DNA of 64,000 bases from Pseudomonadales bacterium (GCA_024234395.1 JACKOH010000002.1:1240001-1304000), one strand, 5' to 3'. Shown: positions 35,664 to 42,244, counted from the first letter of the stretch. Numbers and translations are program-made. The notes: generated by a model not told the origin, from the letters alone.

Positions 35664-36560
35664 ATGAGCGGCTTGCGCAGAAGTCTGCACTTTGTTCCTG
35701 GAATTAATGAACGTATGTTTAAAAAAGCACTGGAGTTGCCAGCCGATGCACTGATTCTGGATCTGGAGGACTCGGTTCCGGCGGCGGCAAAAGATGCTGC
35801 CAGGACCCAGGTATGCGACTGGCTCCAAGAGGCTGATTTTGCGGGGCGTGAGAAGCTGGTGCGTATCAATTCATTGGCCAGCGACCTGGGCAGAATGGAC
35901 CTGGAGGCGATCATGCAATGCCCACCGGATGCAATCGTGGTGCCCAAAGTCAGCAGTCTTGGCGATGTGGAAGCAGTTGATCGATTGCTGATTGCCCGGG
36001 AAATGCAGCAGGGACTGGATCCGGAGTCGGTGAGATTGCTGGTACTCTGCACGGAAGAGCCGGCGGCGGTTTTCAACCTCTCCGGCATGCTGCAACATCC
36101 CCGCGTAGGTGCTGCAGCCTGGGCGGCGGAAGACCTGGCTGCGGCACTGGGAGCAAGAAGCCAGCGGGATGCCGATGGCAACTATCTGGAGGTGTTTCAG
36201 GTGACCCGTTCCCTCTGCCTGCTGGCGGCGGTCGCTGCCGGTGTACAGCCGATAGATGGTCCCTACGTGAACTTTCGTGACACCGAGGGACTGCAAAGGG
36301 AATGCAGTCTGACTGCCAGCATGGGATATTCCGGCAAATTAACCATTCACCCCGACCAGATCGAAACCGTCAACGCGGCATTCACTCCGTCGGATGATGA
36401 AGTCAGGCGTGCCGGGGAACTGGTGCAGGCATTTGAAAGTGCCGGGGAGGAGGGGCGTCTGGCATTTTCGTTTGAAGGTGCAATGGTTGACCTCCCTCAT
36501 CTTAAAAAGGCCCGGGCGATAGTGGAGCGGGCCAGACTGATCAGGGAGAAGACCGGATAG
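35664..36560 (+). CDS. CoA ester lyase of the CitE/HpcH family
   Basis: 298 residues. TIM barrel with DALILDLEDSVP (~28-39, metal-binding region), LVRINSLASD (~66-75, Arg for CoA), IVVPKVSS (~92), a Glu in LVLCTEEPAAVF (~127-138) and GKLTIHPDQIE (~223-233). CitE-like enzymes cleave malyl-, citramalyl- or related CoA esters. With the divergent MaoC-type hydratase it could act on a C4-C5 dicarboxylyl-CoA such as citramalyl-CoA (itaconate or methylated dicarboxylate catabolism); the CoA transferase expected for a full itaconate pathway is not in the window. Confidence 0.85.
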   Translation: MSGLRRSLHFVPGINERMFKKALELPADALILDLEDSVPAAAKDAARTQVCDWLQEADFAGREKLVRINSLASDLGRMDLEAIMQCPPDAIVVPKVSSLGDVEAVDRLLIAREMQQGLDPESVRLLVLCTEEPAAVFNLSGMLQHPRVGAAAWAAEDLAAALGARSQRDADGNYLEVFQVTRSLCLLAAVAAGVQPIDGPYVNFRDTEGLQRECSLTASMGYSGKLTIHPDQIETVNAAFTPSDDEVRRAGELVQAFESAGEEGRLAFSFEGAMVDLPHLKKARAIVERARLIREKTG

Positions 36561-36671
36561 AAAAGTGTGGTGAACGGGTTTGCGCAGCGGTTTGCTGAAA
36601 CGATGCTATGAAAATCTGTACCGGACAGCTGATTATTAAAAGATGTTCTGGAAGGACCTGCAAGATAAAGT

Positions 36672-36790
36672 GGGCATATGCCCCGTGAGGTATAGTGATA
36701 GTGAAAAAGTGCCAGTTTTGCGCACACCCCTGAAAACATAACCAAAGCATAAAAAAGCCGCTCCCTCTCCGGGTGGCGGCCTTTTTATTC
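36672..36790 (+). ncRNA. Left inverted copy of a putative small RNA unit flanking the cassette array
   Basis: Contains, in order, the palindrome GGGCATATGCCC (36672-36683), GAGGTATAGTGAT with a -10-like TATAGT (36691-36696), a ~50-base segment including AGTGCCAGTTTTGCGCACA, and an intrinsic terminator (36751-36787). A homologous unit in reverse orientation lies at 42403-42520 on the other side of the cassette array; the arms share the palindrome, the TATAGT box, the AGTGCC/CGCACA core and the terminator, with diverged spacing. The layout suits a short RNA of about 85-90 bases, but it may instead be a repeated element with only a terminator function. No clear -35 is seen. Confidence 0.45.
36751..36787 (+). 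terminator. Intrinsic terminator, left unit
   Basis: GCCGC...GCGGC stem with a 10-base run of mostly paired bases, preceded by AAAAAA and followed by CTTTTTAT. It works on both strands in principle. Confidence 0.75.
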
Positions 36791-36976
36791 TCATAGATAA
36801 AATACCACGGCAATATCGGAGTTCTGTTTTGAGTAAGATACGCTCCACTCTTTATGTTAAGCGGGCTTACTTTGCTAAACCCTCCCGGGTGGAATTACCA
36901 TCAAATCAGTGGGATACTGGCAGGTACAAATTATTTACGGGGACCCCCTTGGTTTATCGAGAAATGGGGACCCCCT
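36791..36976. other. Left flank of the cassette array, no gene
   Basis: The palindromic block GGGGACCCCCT occurs twice (36939 and 36966). A 61-codon frame from 36829 runs across the array boundary and has no support. No integrase and no attI with the usual IntI binding sites could be recognised. Confidence 0.4.
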
Positions 36977-36996
36977 CACTAACAAAAATGTTACTG
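36977..36996 (+). other. Collapsed attC-like site at the array edge
   Basis: CACTAAC (36977-36983), six bases AAAAAT, then GTTACTG (36990-36996). CACTAAC differs by one base from CAGTAAC, the R'' partner of GTTACTG. It looks like an attC with its central arm deleted, or a secondary integration site, and marks where the first cassette joins. Confidence 0.4.
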
Positions 36997-37351
36997 TGTC
37001 TTGTGGTTGACTGATCGGGAATTTCGGAGTCACTGCAATTAGCTAGCAGGAGATTCTAAGATCCAGGCGAAGAACAACTGGAACAATGGCCTCGATGAAG
37101 GAATACACTGCGAGCGGAAAGTTTATCGCAGACAAGAGGCGCTGATCATCACAGATCGTTAGCAAGTCTAGTTGGTTAGGGAATTGAGAGTTACTATTTT
37201 GGGGCGGTCAGTAATTGGCTGCGGTGGCCAAGGAAGTGTAGTGTTCTTTTCTACGTGGCAAGGATCACGCGAAGAGAACCGGGATGGGCCACAGTAACAA
37301 TTCTTTCAATAAGGGATACGGCGCTGCGCGCCGCACCCATTAACCTCGGCG
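36991..37351 (+). other. Non-coding cassette, copy 1 (361 bp)
   Basis: No credible gene; the longest plus-strand frame with an ATG near 37086 is 19 codons. I found no difference from the next 361 bases. It carries its own attC at the right end. Such gene-less cassettes may carry promoters or RNAs; no clear promoter was found. Confidence 0.8.
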
Positions 37352-37357
37352 TTACTG
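37292..37357 (+). other. attC site 1
   Basis: R'' CAGTAAC at 37292, R' GTTACTG at 37351 (exact reverse complements), with the central palindrome CGGCGC-TGC-GCGCCG at 37319-37333. 66 bases. Confidence 0.88.
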
Positions 37358-37712
37358 TGTCTTGTGGTTGACTGATCGGGAATTTCGGAGTCACTGCAAT
37401 TAGCTAGCAGGAGATTCTAAGATCCAGGCGAAGAACAACTGGAACAATGGCCTCGATGAAGGAATACACTGCGAGCGGAAAGTTTATCGCAGACAAGAGG
37501 CGCTGATCATCACAGATCGTTAGCAAGTCTAGTTGGTTAGGGAATTGAGAGTTACTATTTTGGGGCGGTCAGTAATTGGCTGCGGTGGCCAAGGAAGTGT
37601 AGTGTTCTTTTCTACGTGGCAAGGATCACGCGAAGAGAACCGGGATGGGCCACAGTAACAATTCTTTCAATAAGGGATACGGCGCTGCGCGCCGCACCCA
37701 TTAACCTCGGCG
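37352..37712 (+). other. Non-coding cassette, copy 2 (361 bp)
   Basis: Base-for-base repeat of 36991-37351 as far as I can read it. Tandem identical cassettes point to recent duplication or repeated integration. The minus-strand frame 37612-37854 crosses the attC and is not a credible gene. Confidence 0.82.
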
Positions 37713-37718
37713 TTAAGC
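37653..37718 (+). other. attC site 2
   Basis: Same arm as site 1: R'' CAGTAAC at 37653, but R' is now GTTAAGC (37712-37718), the start of the next cassette, as expected after site-specific insertion between G and TT. Confidence 0.88.
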
Positions 37719-37724
37719 GGCAAA

Positions 37725-38189
37725 GTGTACATTCGTAGATATGAAGAATCAGATGGTCCACAAGTGCTGGAATTGCATACAAAAGCACTAGAGGATGTTG
37801 GCGGCTATATTCCGGGGCCTTGGAATGACGACCTAGATTCAATTGACACGACATATATTGCGAGCCGAGGCGACTTTTTAGTCGGAGAAATTGAAGGCAT
37901 CATAGTAGCTATGGGCGCTGTGAAATGTATCGATTTAGGGTCAGCTGAAATAAAGAGGATTAGAGTAGATCCCAGGCTTCAAAGACAAGGCTTAGGTCAG
38001 CGAATTCTTGAAAAGCTTGAAGCTAGAAGTAAAGAATTGGGCTATGAAACATTAATACTTGATACTTTAAGTCACCAAATTGGAGCCATCCGTTTTTTTG
38101 AGAAAAATGGCTATAAAAGATATGGCACTGATAAGTTTGAAGGCTTCGAGCAGCTGCTGTATAAGAAGACTATTCGAGCAGCCGCTTAA
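37725..38189 (+). CDS. GNAT-family N-acetyltransferase (integron cassette gene)
   Basis: 154 residues with a GTG start only 12 bases after the cassette boundary. The GNAT fold is clear: beta strand and pyrophosphate loop IRVDPRLQRQGLGQRILEKL (~83-102, with the Q/RxxGxG/A acetyl-CoA motif as QRQGLG) and the C-terminal GAIRFFEKNGYKRYG (~124-138). The acceptor substrate is unknown; cassette-borne GNATs include drug-modifying enzymes, toxins and many of unknown role. There is no clear ribosome site, common in cassettes. The stop codon TAA (38187-38189) lies inside the R'' box of its attC. Base composition is more AT-rich than the chromosome around it. Confidence 0.88.
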   Translation: MYIRRYEESDGPQVLELHTKALEDVGGYIPGPWNDDLDSIDTTYIASRGDFLVGEIEGIIVAMGAVKCIDLGSAEIKRIRVDPRLQRQGLGQRILEKLEARSKELGYETLILDTLSHQIGAIRFFEKNGYKRYGTDKFEGFEQLLYKKTIRAAA

Positions 38190-38243
38190 CAATAGAACCA
38201 AAAAGGATGCGCTTACGCGCGCCTATTGTTAAGGGCGTTATGT
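38184..38243 (+). other. attC site 3
   Basis: R'' GCTTAAC at 38184 and R' GTTATGT at 38237; the arm contains ATGCGCTTACGCGCGCCTAT. R'' complements the start of the acetyltransferase cassette (GTTAAGC at 37712). Confidence 0.85.
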
Positions 38244-38259
38244 GACTAAGGAGGAGCCA

Positions 38260-38589
38260 GTGCAAAAATTAAGCATCTCAATACTTCTCTTCTTCATTTG
38301 CGTTACATCGTCGGCGCAATCTCCTGATCCCTGGTGGGAACGTTCGGATATTGAGCTTCCTCAGCTGTTGGCACAGGGTTGGGAAATTTCATTTTATATC
38401 ACAAATGAGAATGGCTATAGACGGGAATATGTACTACAGCACCCAACTGAGAATGGTGCCTGGCATTGCTTTTGGCGTCGAAGTGAAGTTTTCCGCGAAG
38501 AGCCTATTCCTGGTACACAAAATCGCACAATTAGAGTTCCTAGTGGAGTGGAGCACACTGCGTTCTGTTTGACAATTAGAGATGATTAG
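38260..38589 (+). CDS. Small secreted protein of unknown function (integron cassette gene)
   Basis: 109 residues from the GTG at 38260, chosen for the strong AAGGAGG site 5 bases upstream (an in-frame GTG at 38242 precedes it). Signal peptide at about 1-20 (ILLFFICVTSSAQ). The mature part is ~90 residues with two Trp-rich segments (DPWWERSD, GAWHCFWRR) and two Cys (~70 and ~104). No family recognised. Next cassette partner of the acetyltransferase gene, in the same direction. Confidence 0.7.
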   Translation: MQKLSISILLFFICVTSSAQSPDPWWERSDIELPQLLAQGWEISFYITNENGYRREYVLQHPTENGAWHCFWRRSEVFREEPIPGTQNRTIRVPSGVEHTAFCLTIRDD

Positions 38590-38605
38590 ACACAGTGCAA
38601 GCGTC

Positions 38606-38674
38606 ACATAACAATAATGAATTCAAAACGGGACGTGGCACTGCGCGCCACGCCCCTTAACCAGGGCGTTATGA
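38606..38674 (+). other. attC site 4
   Basis: R'' ACATAAC at 38606 and R' GTTATGA at 38668, with the arm CGTGGCACTGCGCGCCACG between. The longer match GTCACATAAC complements the start of this cassette (GTTATGTGAC). Confidence 0.88.
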
Positions 38675-38713
38675 ATTAGTGTGAGCTTCCACTATGAGTG
38701 ATAAGATCAGATA
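38669..38713 (+). promoter_or_regulatory. Leader of the RNA/SLATT/RT cassette
   Basis: 45 bases between the cassette start and the ncRNA. A TGATAAGAT block (38699-38707) looks like an extended -10; TTAGTG lies 19 bases before it. This would start transcription near the 5' arm of the ncRNA. Confidence 0.35.
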
Positions 38714-38847
38714 GTTCTAGGGTGTGGTGGTTTCGGCCACCCACTCACTTGTGAGTGCAACTAATATTGAAGAGCAATAGCTCTTAGTCTCTATGGCTAG
38801 CCCAGAAATGGGTGTTAACTCTATGTAACTTACCGACACCCTAGAAC
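38714..38847 (+). ncRNA. Structured non-coding RNA of the reverse-transcriptase system
   Basis: 134 bases closed by a perfect 12-bp inverted repeat: GTTCTAGGGTGT at 38714-38725 and ACACCCTAGAAC at 38836-38847, like the a1/a2 arms of retron RNAs. Inside are successive hairpins: GGTGG/CCACC (38726-38741), CACTCA/TGAGTG (38742-38757), AAGAGC/GCTCTT with loop AATA (38770-38785), GCCCA/TGGGT with a GAAA tetraloop (38800-38813) and a weak GTTA/TAAC (38814-38829). It has no start-stop frame of note and ends 18 bases before the SLATT gene start. It has no single long msd-type hairpin, so it departs from classical retrons and may be closer to DRT-type template RNAs. Confidence 0.75.
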
Positions 38848-38865
38848 ACTTTATAAGGATATTAA

Positions 38866-39462
38866 ATGTCGTTTTCAGATAAAGTTTGGTGGACAAGAAA
38901 AGCAAGGATTCAAACTGAAAAACTCCTAAAATCTAACGCTCTACACTCTCAAATTTTGTTACTCTGGTATTCATTCTCTAGTGTTGCTTCAGCGATTTAT
39001 TACTTAAACCTAGATACTAAATCTACTAACCCCGAGCTCAATGGGGTCGCATGGGTTGTATTTTCTGTACTTGTGTTATGTATCTCAGGTTTTATTAATG
39101 GACTCTCTTTTAAGGAGCGCGCTGGTCTTATAAAAGAATGCTATGAAACGCTAAATGGGATATATCAAGAATCGAAAGAGGTTAATGCTGATATTAAGAA
39201 GTTAGCTGAAGATTATGACCAAGTAGTAGGGGTTTGTGAGAATCACTCAGATAGAGATTATTATCTGGCACTTTGTATAGAACACTTAACTAAACCGGGA
39301 AAGCCGGATCCAGAGACTGGCTTCAAGAACGGCTTAGATAGGTGTCCAACTAATTATCATTGGTTCTTTCTTGGATGTTGGTATGCGCGTAGAGCGATTA
39401 TGTTATCCATTCTTTATCTCCTTCCTGTTTTTATCTTTGTCGCTATGGAAAAAATGTTTTGA
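38866..39462 (+). CDS. SLATT-domain membrane effector of the RT system
   Basis: 198 residues, AAGGAT site 7 bases before the ATG. N-terminal WWTRKARIQTEKLL (~8-21) leads into two membrane helices (~28-47 and ~61-79) and a cytoplasmic helical part (~82-150), with a third hydrophobic segment at the C-terminus (~176-194). This is the pattern of the SLATT superfamily (two-TM effectors proposed to form pores and kill or arrest infected cells), one branch of which is known next to reverse transcriptases. The RT start codon overlaps its stop (TTTGACA), so the two are translationally coupled. Role as abortive-infection effector is inferred. Confidence 0.8.
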   Translation: MSFSDKVWWTRKARIQTEKLLKSNALHSQILLLWYSFSSVASAIYYLNLDTKSTNPELNGVAWVVFSVLVLCISGFINGLSFKERAGLIKECYETLNGIYQESKEVNADIKKLAEDYDQVVGVCENHSDRDYYLALCIEHLTKPGKPDPETGFKNGLDRCPTNYHWFFLGCWYARRAIMLSILYLLPVFIFVAMEKMF

Positions 39463-40787
39463 CAATCAGCGATATATTCAATAAGCATTTTTCTGAAGAG
39501 CAGTTAAAAAATATCTTTTCTGAACATATCGTTTATTCAAGGGCAGTTGGTATAGATAACCTGGATCAATATTCGTTTAGAGCTCAGCTAGATGAGCAAA
39601 TAGAGATATTGTCTAGAAAGGCTAGGCTCGGCAATTATAGATTCACAAAGTACAAGCTAAAGTTAATAAGCAAAGGGCGAAACAAATATCCGCGTGAAAT
39701 CTCTATTCCTACGGTACGTGATCGAATTGCTTTACGTTCGCTCTGCGATTTTTTGGATGAAATATATAGTGGCACCATCGAATTTCAACTACCACAATTA
39801 GTCATAAGAGAAGTTAAAAACGATTTAATCGATGAGAAGTATGATGCTTGTATAAAGCTTGATGTAACTAATTTCTATCCCTCAATAAAACACAAAGAAT
39901 TAATCAAGCGTCTTGGCAGAAAAATCCGGGACCCAAAAATCAAAAGTCTAATTAGTTCAGCAATTTCATCACCTACCGTCAGCATTTCTAAAGAAACTGA
40001 CGTTCCTGCTTTACGTGGTGTGCCGCAAGGTTTAGCTGTATCCAATATCTTGGCAGCAATATATTTGTTAAATATTGATAAAAATCTGAAAGCTATTAAA
40101 GAGATAAAATACTATCGATATGTTGATGATGTTCTTATATTTTGTGACTCTAGTAATGCAAAAGAAATTGCAGCCATCGTCATCAGAATGTTTAGAAAGA
40201 TAGGTTTAACTATTCATGATCCAGAAAAAGTTCCCGAAAAATCCAGTATTGGGCCTATTAATGCCGGATTCGATTATTTAGGGTATAAGTTTTACGACAA
40301 TATAGTTACCGTCAGACCAGCTTCTGTAGACCGCTTAAAACAATCCTTAGTATCTATTTTTACCAGTTACAAGTACTCGAAGCAGAAGAGTGTAGACTTT
40401 CTATTGTGGAGGTTAAATTTAAGAGTAACTGGATGTATTTACGAGCAGAAAAGCAAGGGATGGTTATTCTTTTTCGCTGAAATTAATGACGAAGCGCTTT
40501 TACACTCTTTAGATCACTACATAAAAAAGCTTGCATTGCGATTTAATGTAAGTATTACACCTAAAAAATTTGTTCGAGCTTACAAAGAATTATGTCATCG
40601 AAAATATAAAACTCACTATATTCCAAATTTTGACAAATATGACTTAGAGCAGAAGAAAAATGTTCTTGCAGAGTATTTTGGTGTATCAATCGAGAGTTTA
40701 GAAGATGAAAGGATTGAGTTTGAGTTTAAGAAACGTATAAGCAAGCAGACAAAGGATTTGCTGGAAGATATTTTAAACATCTCTTAG
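39459..40787 (+). CDS. Reverse transcriptase, retron/DRT-like
   Basis: 442 residues with a TTG start overlapping the SLATT stop by four bases. RT motifs in order: fingers REISIPTVRDRIALRSL (~79-95), motif A IKLDVTNFYPSI with Asp135 (~132-143), motif B LRGVPQGLAVSNILAAIYL (~185-203), motif C YVDD (221-224) with both catalytic Asp, motif D/E region and LGYKF (274-278), so the enzyme should be active. A VTG triplet follows at 323-325 (LRVTGCIYEQ), recalling the retron VTG motif, but it sits further downstream than usual and I see no clear NAxxH. At 442 residues it is longer than typical retron RTs (~300-350), with a ~160-residue C-terminal extension. No maturase/endonuclease domain, so not a group II intron. 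Strongly AT-rich. Confidence 0.88.
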   Translation: MTISDIFNKHFSEEQLKNIFSEHIVYSRAVGIDNLDQYSFRAQLDEQIEILSRKARLGNYRFTKYKLKLISKGRNKYPREISIPTVRDRIALRSLCDFLDEIYSGTIEFQLPQLVIREVKNDLIDEKYDACIKLDVTNFYPSIKHKELIKRLGRKIRDPKIKSLISSAISSPTVSISKETDVPALRGVPQGLAVSNILAAIYLLNIDKNLKAIKEIKYYRYVDDVLIFCDSSNAKEIAAIVIRMFRKIGLTIHDPEKVPEKSSIGPINAGFDYLGYKFYDNIVTVRPASVDRLKQSLVSIFTSYKYSKQKSVDFLLWRLNLRVTGCIYEQKSKGWLFFFAEINDEALLHSLDHYIKKLALRFNVSITPKKFVRAYKELCHRKYKTHYIPNFDKYDLEQKKNVLAEYFGVSIESLEDERIEFEFKKRISKQTKDLLEDILNIS

Positions 40788-40822
40788 TTCACAAAGTTTT
40801 ATTTGATTATGCATACCAAAAT

Positions 40823-40910
40823 TCATAACAAGCGTTTGCAGTTCATTACGGCCCTGCGAGCCTCCATCGGACAGCTACTGCGTAGCTGCCGCTGAAAACG
40901 GTCGTTAACT
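40823..40910 (+). other. attC site 5
   Basis: R'' TCATAAC at 40823 and R' GTTAACT at 40904; 88 bases. AATTCATAAC is the exact complement of the start of the RT cassette (GTTATGAATT at 38668), which shows that ncRNA, SLATT and RT genes moved as one 2236-bp cassette. Confidence 0.85.
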
Positions 40911-40955
40911 TTCTTCCACGGTCAGCGATGTGCTTAACCTGAGGCACATAGAAAC

Positions 40956-41306
40956 GTGATATGTCTCGGCCTATCAATGCCATATGTAATTCTTGTAATG
41001 CTCATCGTTCAATTTTTGGTCAATGGCCGAACGTATCTTGGTGTACTTTTTACAATAACTATTTCTATTTGGTGTGTATTATATGCGCTAAACCCAATGT
41101 TTCTCTTGGTTGTTCCTGACATGGAACTTGATCCAGATACAATCATTATTCTTAGATTTATATCAGTTGCTCTTTTTTTGGTTTTATCAGTTTTGGCTTT
41201 GTTTAAGCGTTCCAAGTTGATTCAAAATATTTCCAATGCAGTGTTATTCCTACCAATATCTGACATTGCTTGGTTGTACTTCGACGGAAGGTACCTGGGG
41301 CCATGA
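40956..41306 (+). CDS. Small integral membrane protein (integron cassette gene)
   Basis: 116 residues from a GTG at 40956, or 109 from the ATG at 40977; neither has a clear ribosome site. About four membrane helices (~8-25, 28-52, 64-84, 90-112) with a short acidic loop (PDMELDPD, ~54-61). No family recognised. Single gene of the last intact cassette, AT-rich. Confidence 0.65.
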   Translation: MICLGLSMPYVILVMLIVQFLVNGRTYLGVLFTITISIWCVLYALNPMFLLVVPDMELDPDTIIILRFISVALFLVLSVLALFKRSKLIQNISNAVLFLPISDIAWLYFDGRYLGP

Positions 41307-41307
41307 A

Positions 41308-41385
41308 AGTTAGCAAGCAAATCAAACACCGCTCCGCTGCTAAAGGACGCAGCTCACACTGCGCATATTATCACGGGCGTTACTG
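41308..41385 (+). other. attC site 6
   Basis: R'' AGTTAGC at 41308 and R' GTTACTG at 41379; 78 bases. R'' differs by one base from the perfect complement of its cassette start (GTTAACT), suggesting some decay. Confidence 0.75.
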
Positions 41386-41851
41386 CGTCTTGAGGACTAC
41401 AGGTCAGACGCTCAATCACCAGCATAAGTAGTTAGCCGGATATTCTAGAAACCAGGGCATTGAAACTTCCAGGGGTGTTTCCTGTGTCTGGCCCTCGGTT
41501 AGGCGCATGCGCGCAACGTCAGCATCATTGAACTTAGTCTCTTCACAGGCCGTTAATGGATTGTGGTGTCATTGTCATGCCAGGATAATAGCGGTATTCT
41601 GCGCCAAAGCTTTGATGGTCCTGCACATGAAATCACTTGTCTGTTGAATTGCTCAGAAATTTGACCAAAAAAATTTGAATTTAGTCTTTCCCCCTAAAGC
41701 AGACCTCAACAACACGGTACCATTGGCACACTTTGCATCAACTATTCGATGAAAAAAAGGCTTGAAGCGGGTCAATTGAGCATGCAATTCAACAGTTATG
41801 TGTTGATTTGAAAAAAAAAAGACCATGTAAACAATAAAAAGGGCTGATGTA
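41380..41851 (+). other. Degenerate seventh cassette and AT-rich upstream region
   Basis: The first ~85 bases resemble the start of the 361-bp non-coding cassettes (TTACTGCGTCTTG against TTACTGTGTCTTG, then TTAGC...GATATTCTAGAAACCAGG against TTAGC...GATTCTAAGATCCAGG). No closing attC was found, so it seems to be a decayed or truncated relative. From ~41640 the sequence is AT-rich and leads into the lipoprotein gene; no other gene is supported. Confidence 0.55.
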
Positions 41852-42244
41852 ATGACACGTTTTCTTCTCGCAATATTTATCCTGTCCCTTGGCGCCTGTT
41901 CCGGTACAATCGTTCCTGAACTGTCAGGTTCGGATCAGGAAGCAGGAACGGTAGAATTCTCTTACACTCATGCTCCCGGTGCAGCGCCTGATATCGATTG
42001 GAGCACGGCAGAAATTGCTGCAGGCGGCAGATGTCTGGAAATGGGTTATGTTACCGCTCGCCGTACCGGCGATCTTGAGCGTTCCTGCAGAGCTGGCCCT
42101 GGCAGAGGAAGCGTCTCAAGCGGCATTCTCGTAGGAAGGTCGAGGGGTTCAGCTATTCCCCAGACCCAACGGATCGGACTGTCTGGCAGCAGCAGTGACT
42201 GCGATGAGATAGATTATACGGTGACTTATCAGTGCGAGAACTGA
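41852..42244 (+). CDS. YecR-like lipoprotein
   Basis: 130 residues with lipobox LGAC (Cys16). The mature part follows the pattern AGTVEFSYTHAPG ... IAAGGRCLEMGYVTAR ... TVTYQCEN, which resembles YecR-family lipoproteins (beta strand, a Cys in an RCxxxGY segment and a terminal YQC). Four Cys in the mature part. GC-rich, unlike the cassettes to its left, so it is probably part of the chromosome rather than of the array. No other link to flagella is seen here. Confidence 0.65.
   Translation: MTRFLLAIFILSLGACSGTIVPELSGSDQEAGTVEFSYTHAPGAAPDIDWSTAEIAAGGRCLEMGYVTARRTGDLERSCRAGPGRGSVSSGILVGRSRGSAIPQTQRIGLSGSSSDCDEIDYTVTYQCEN

Larger units (their letters stand above)
36991..41379 (+). mobile_element. 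Integron cassette array without integrase (CALIN-like)
   Basis: Six consecutive cassettes, each ending in an attC. Boundaries are placed at the G/TT cut of the R' box: 36991-37351, 37352-37712, 37713-38237, 38238-38668, 38669-40904 and 40905-41379. In each cassette the first bases are the reverse complement of its own R'' box (for example GTTAAGCGG and CCGCTTAAC for the acetyltransferase cassette), which is what a circular cassette would leave behind. All cassette genes are on the plus strand and AT-rich relative to the flanks. No intI in the window. Confidence 0.88.

Noticed and set aside
36829..37014. 61-codon frame at the left edge of the array
   Set aside because: Runs over the recombination point and lacks any signal or family pattern.
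36991..37712. The 361-bp tandem repeat as a CRISPR or satellite
   Set aside because: Only two units, each with a complete attC; explained by cassette duplication.
37612..37854. Minus-strand 80-codon frame across attC site 2
   Set aside because: Crosses a cassette boundary, opposite to all cassette genes, and overlaps the acetyltransferase start.
39459..40787. Group II intron or diversity-generating retroelement
   Set aside because: No maturase X/endonuclease domain, no intron boundary signals; no template/variable repeat pair or Avd-like gene, and motif B reads GVPQGLAVSN rather than the DGR pattern.
37292..41385. attC arms read as transcription terminators
   Set aside because: The hairpins lack T-tracts and their boxes match R''/R' pairs with cassette-specific complementarity, which fits attC better.
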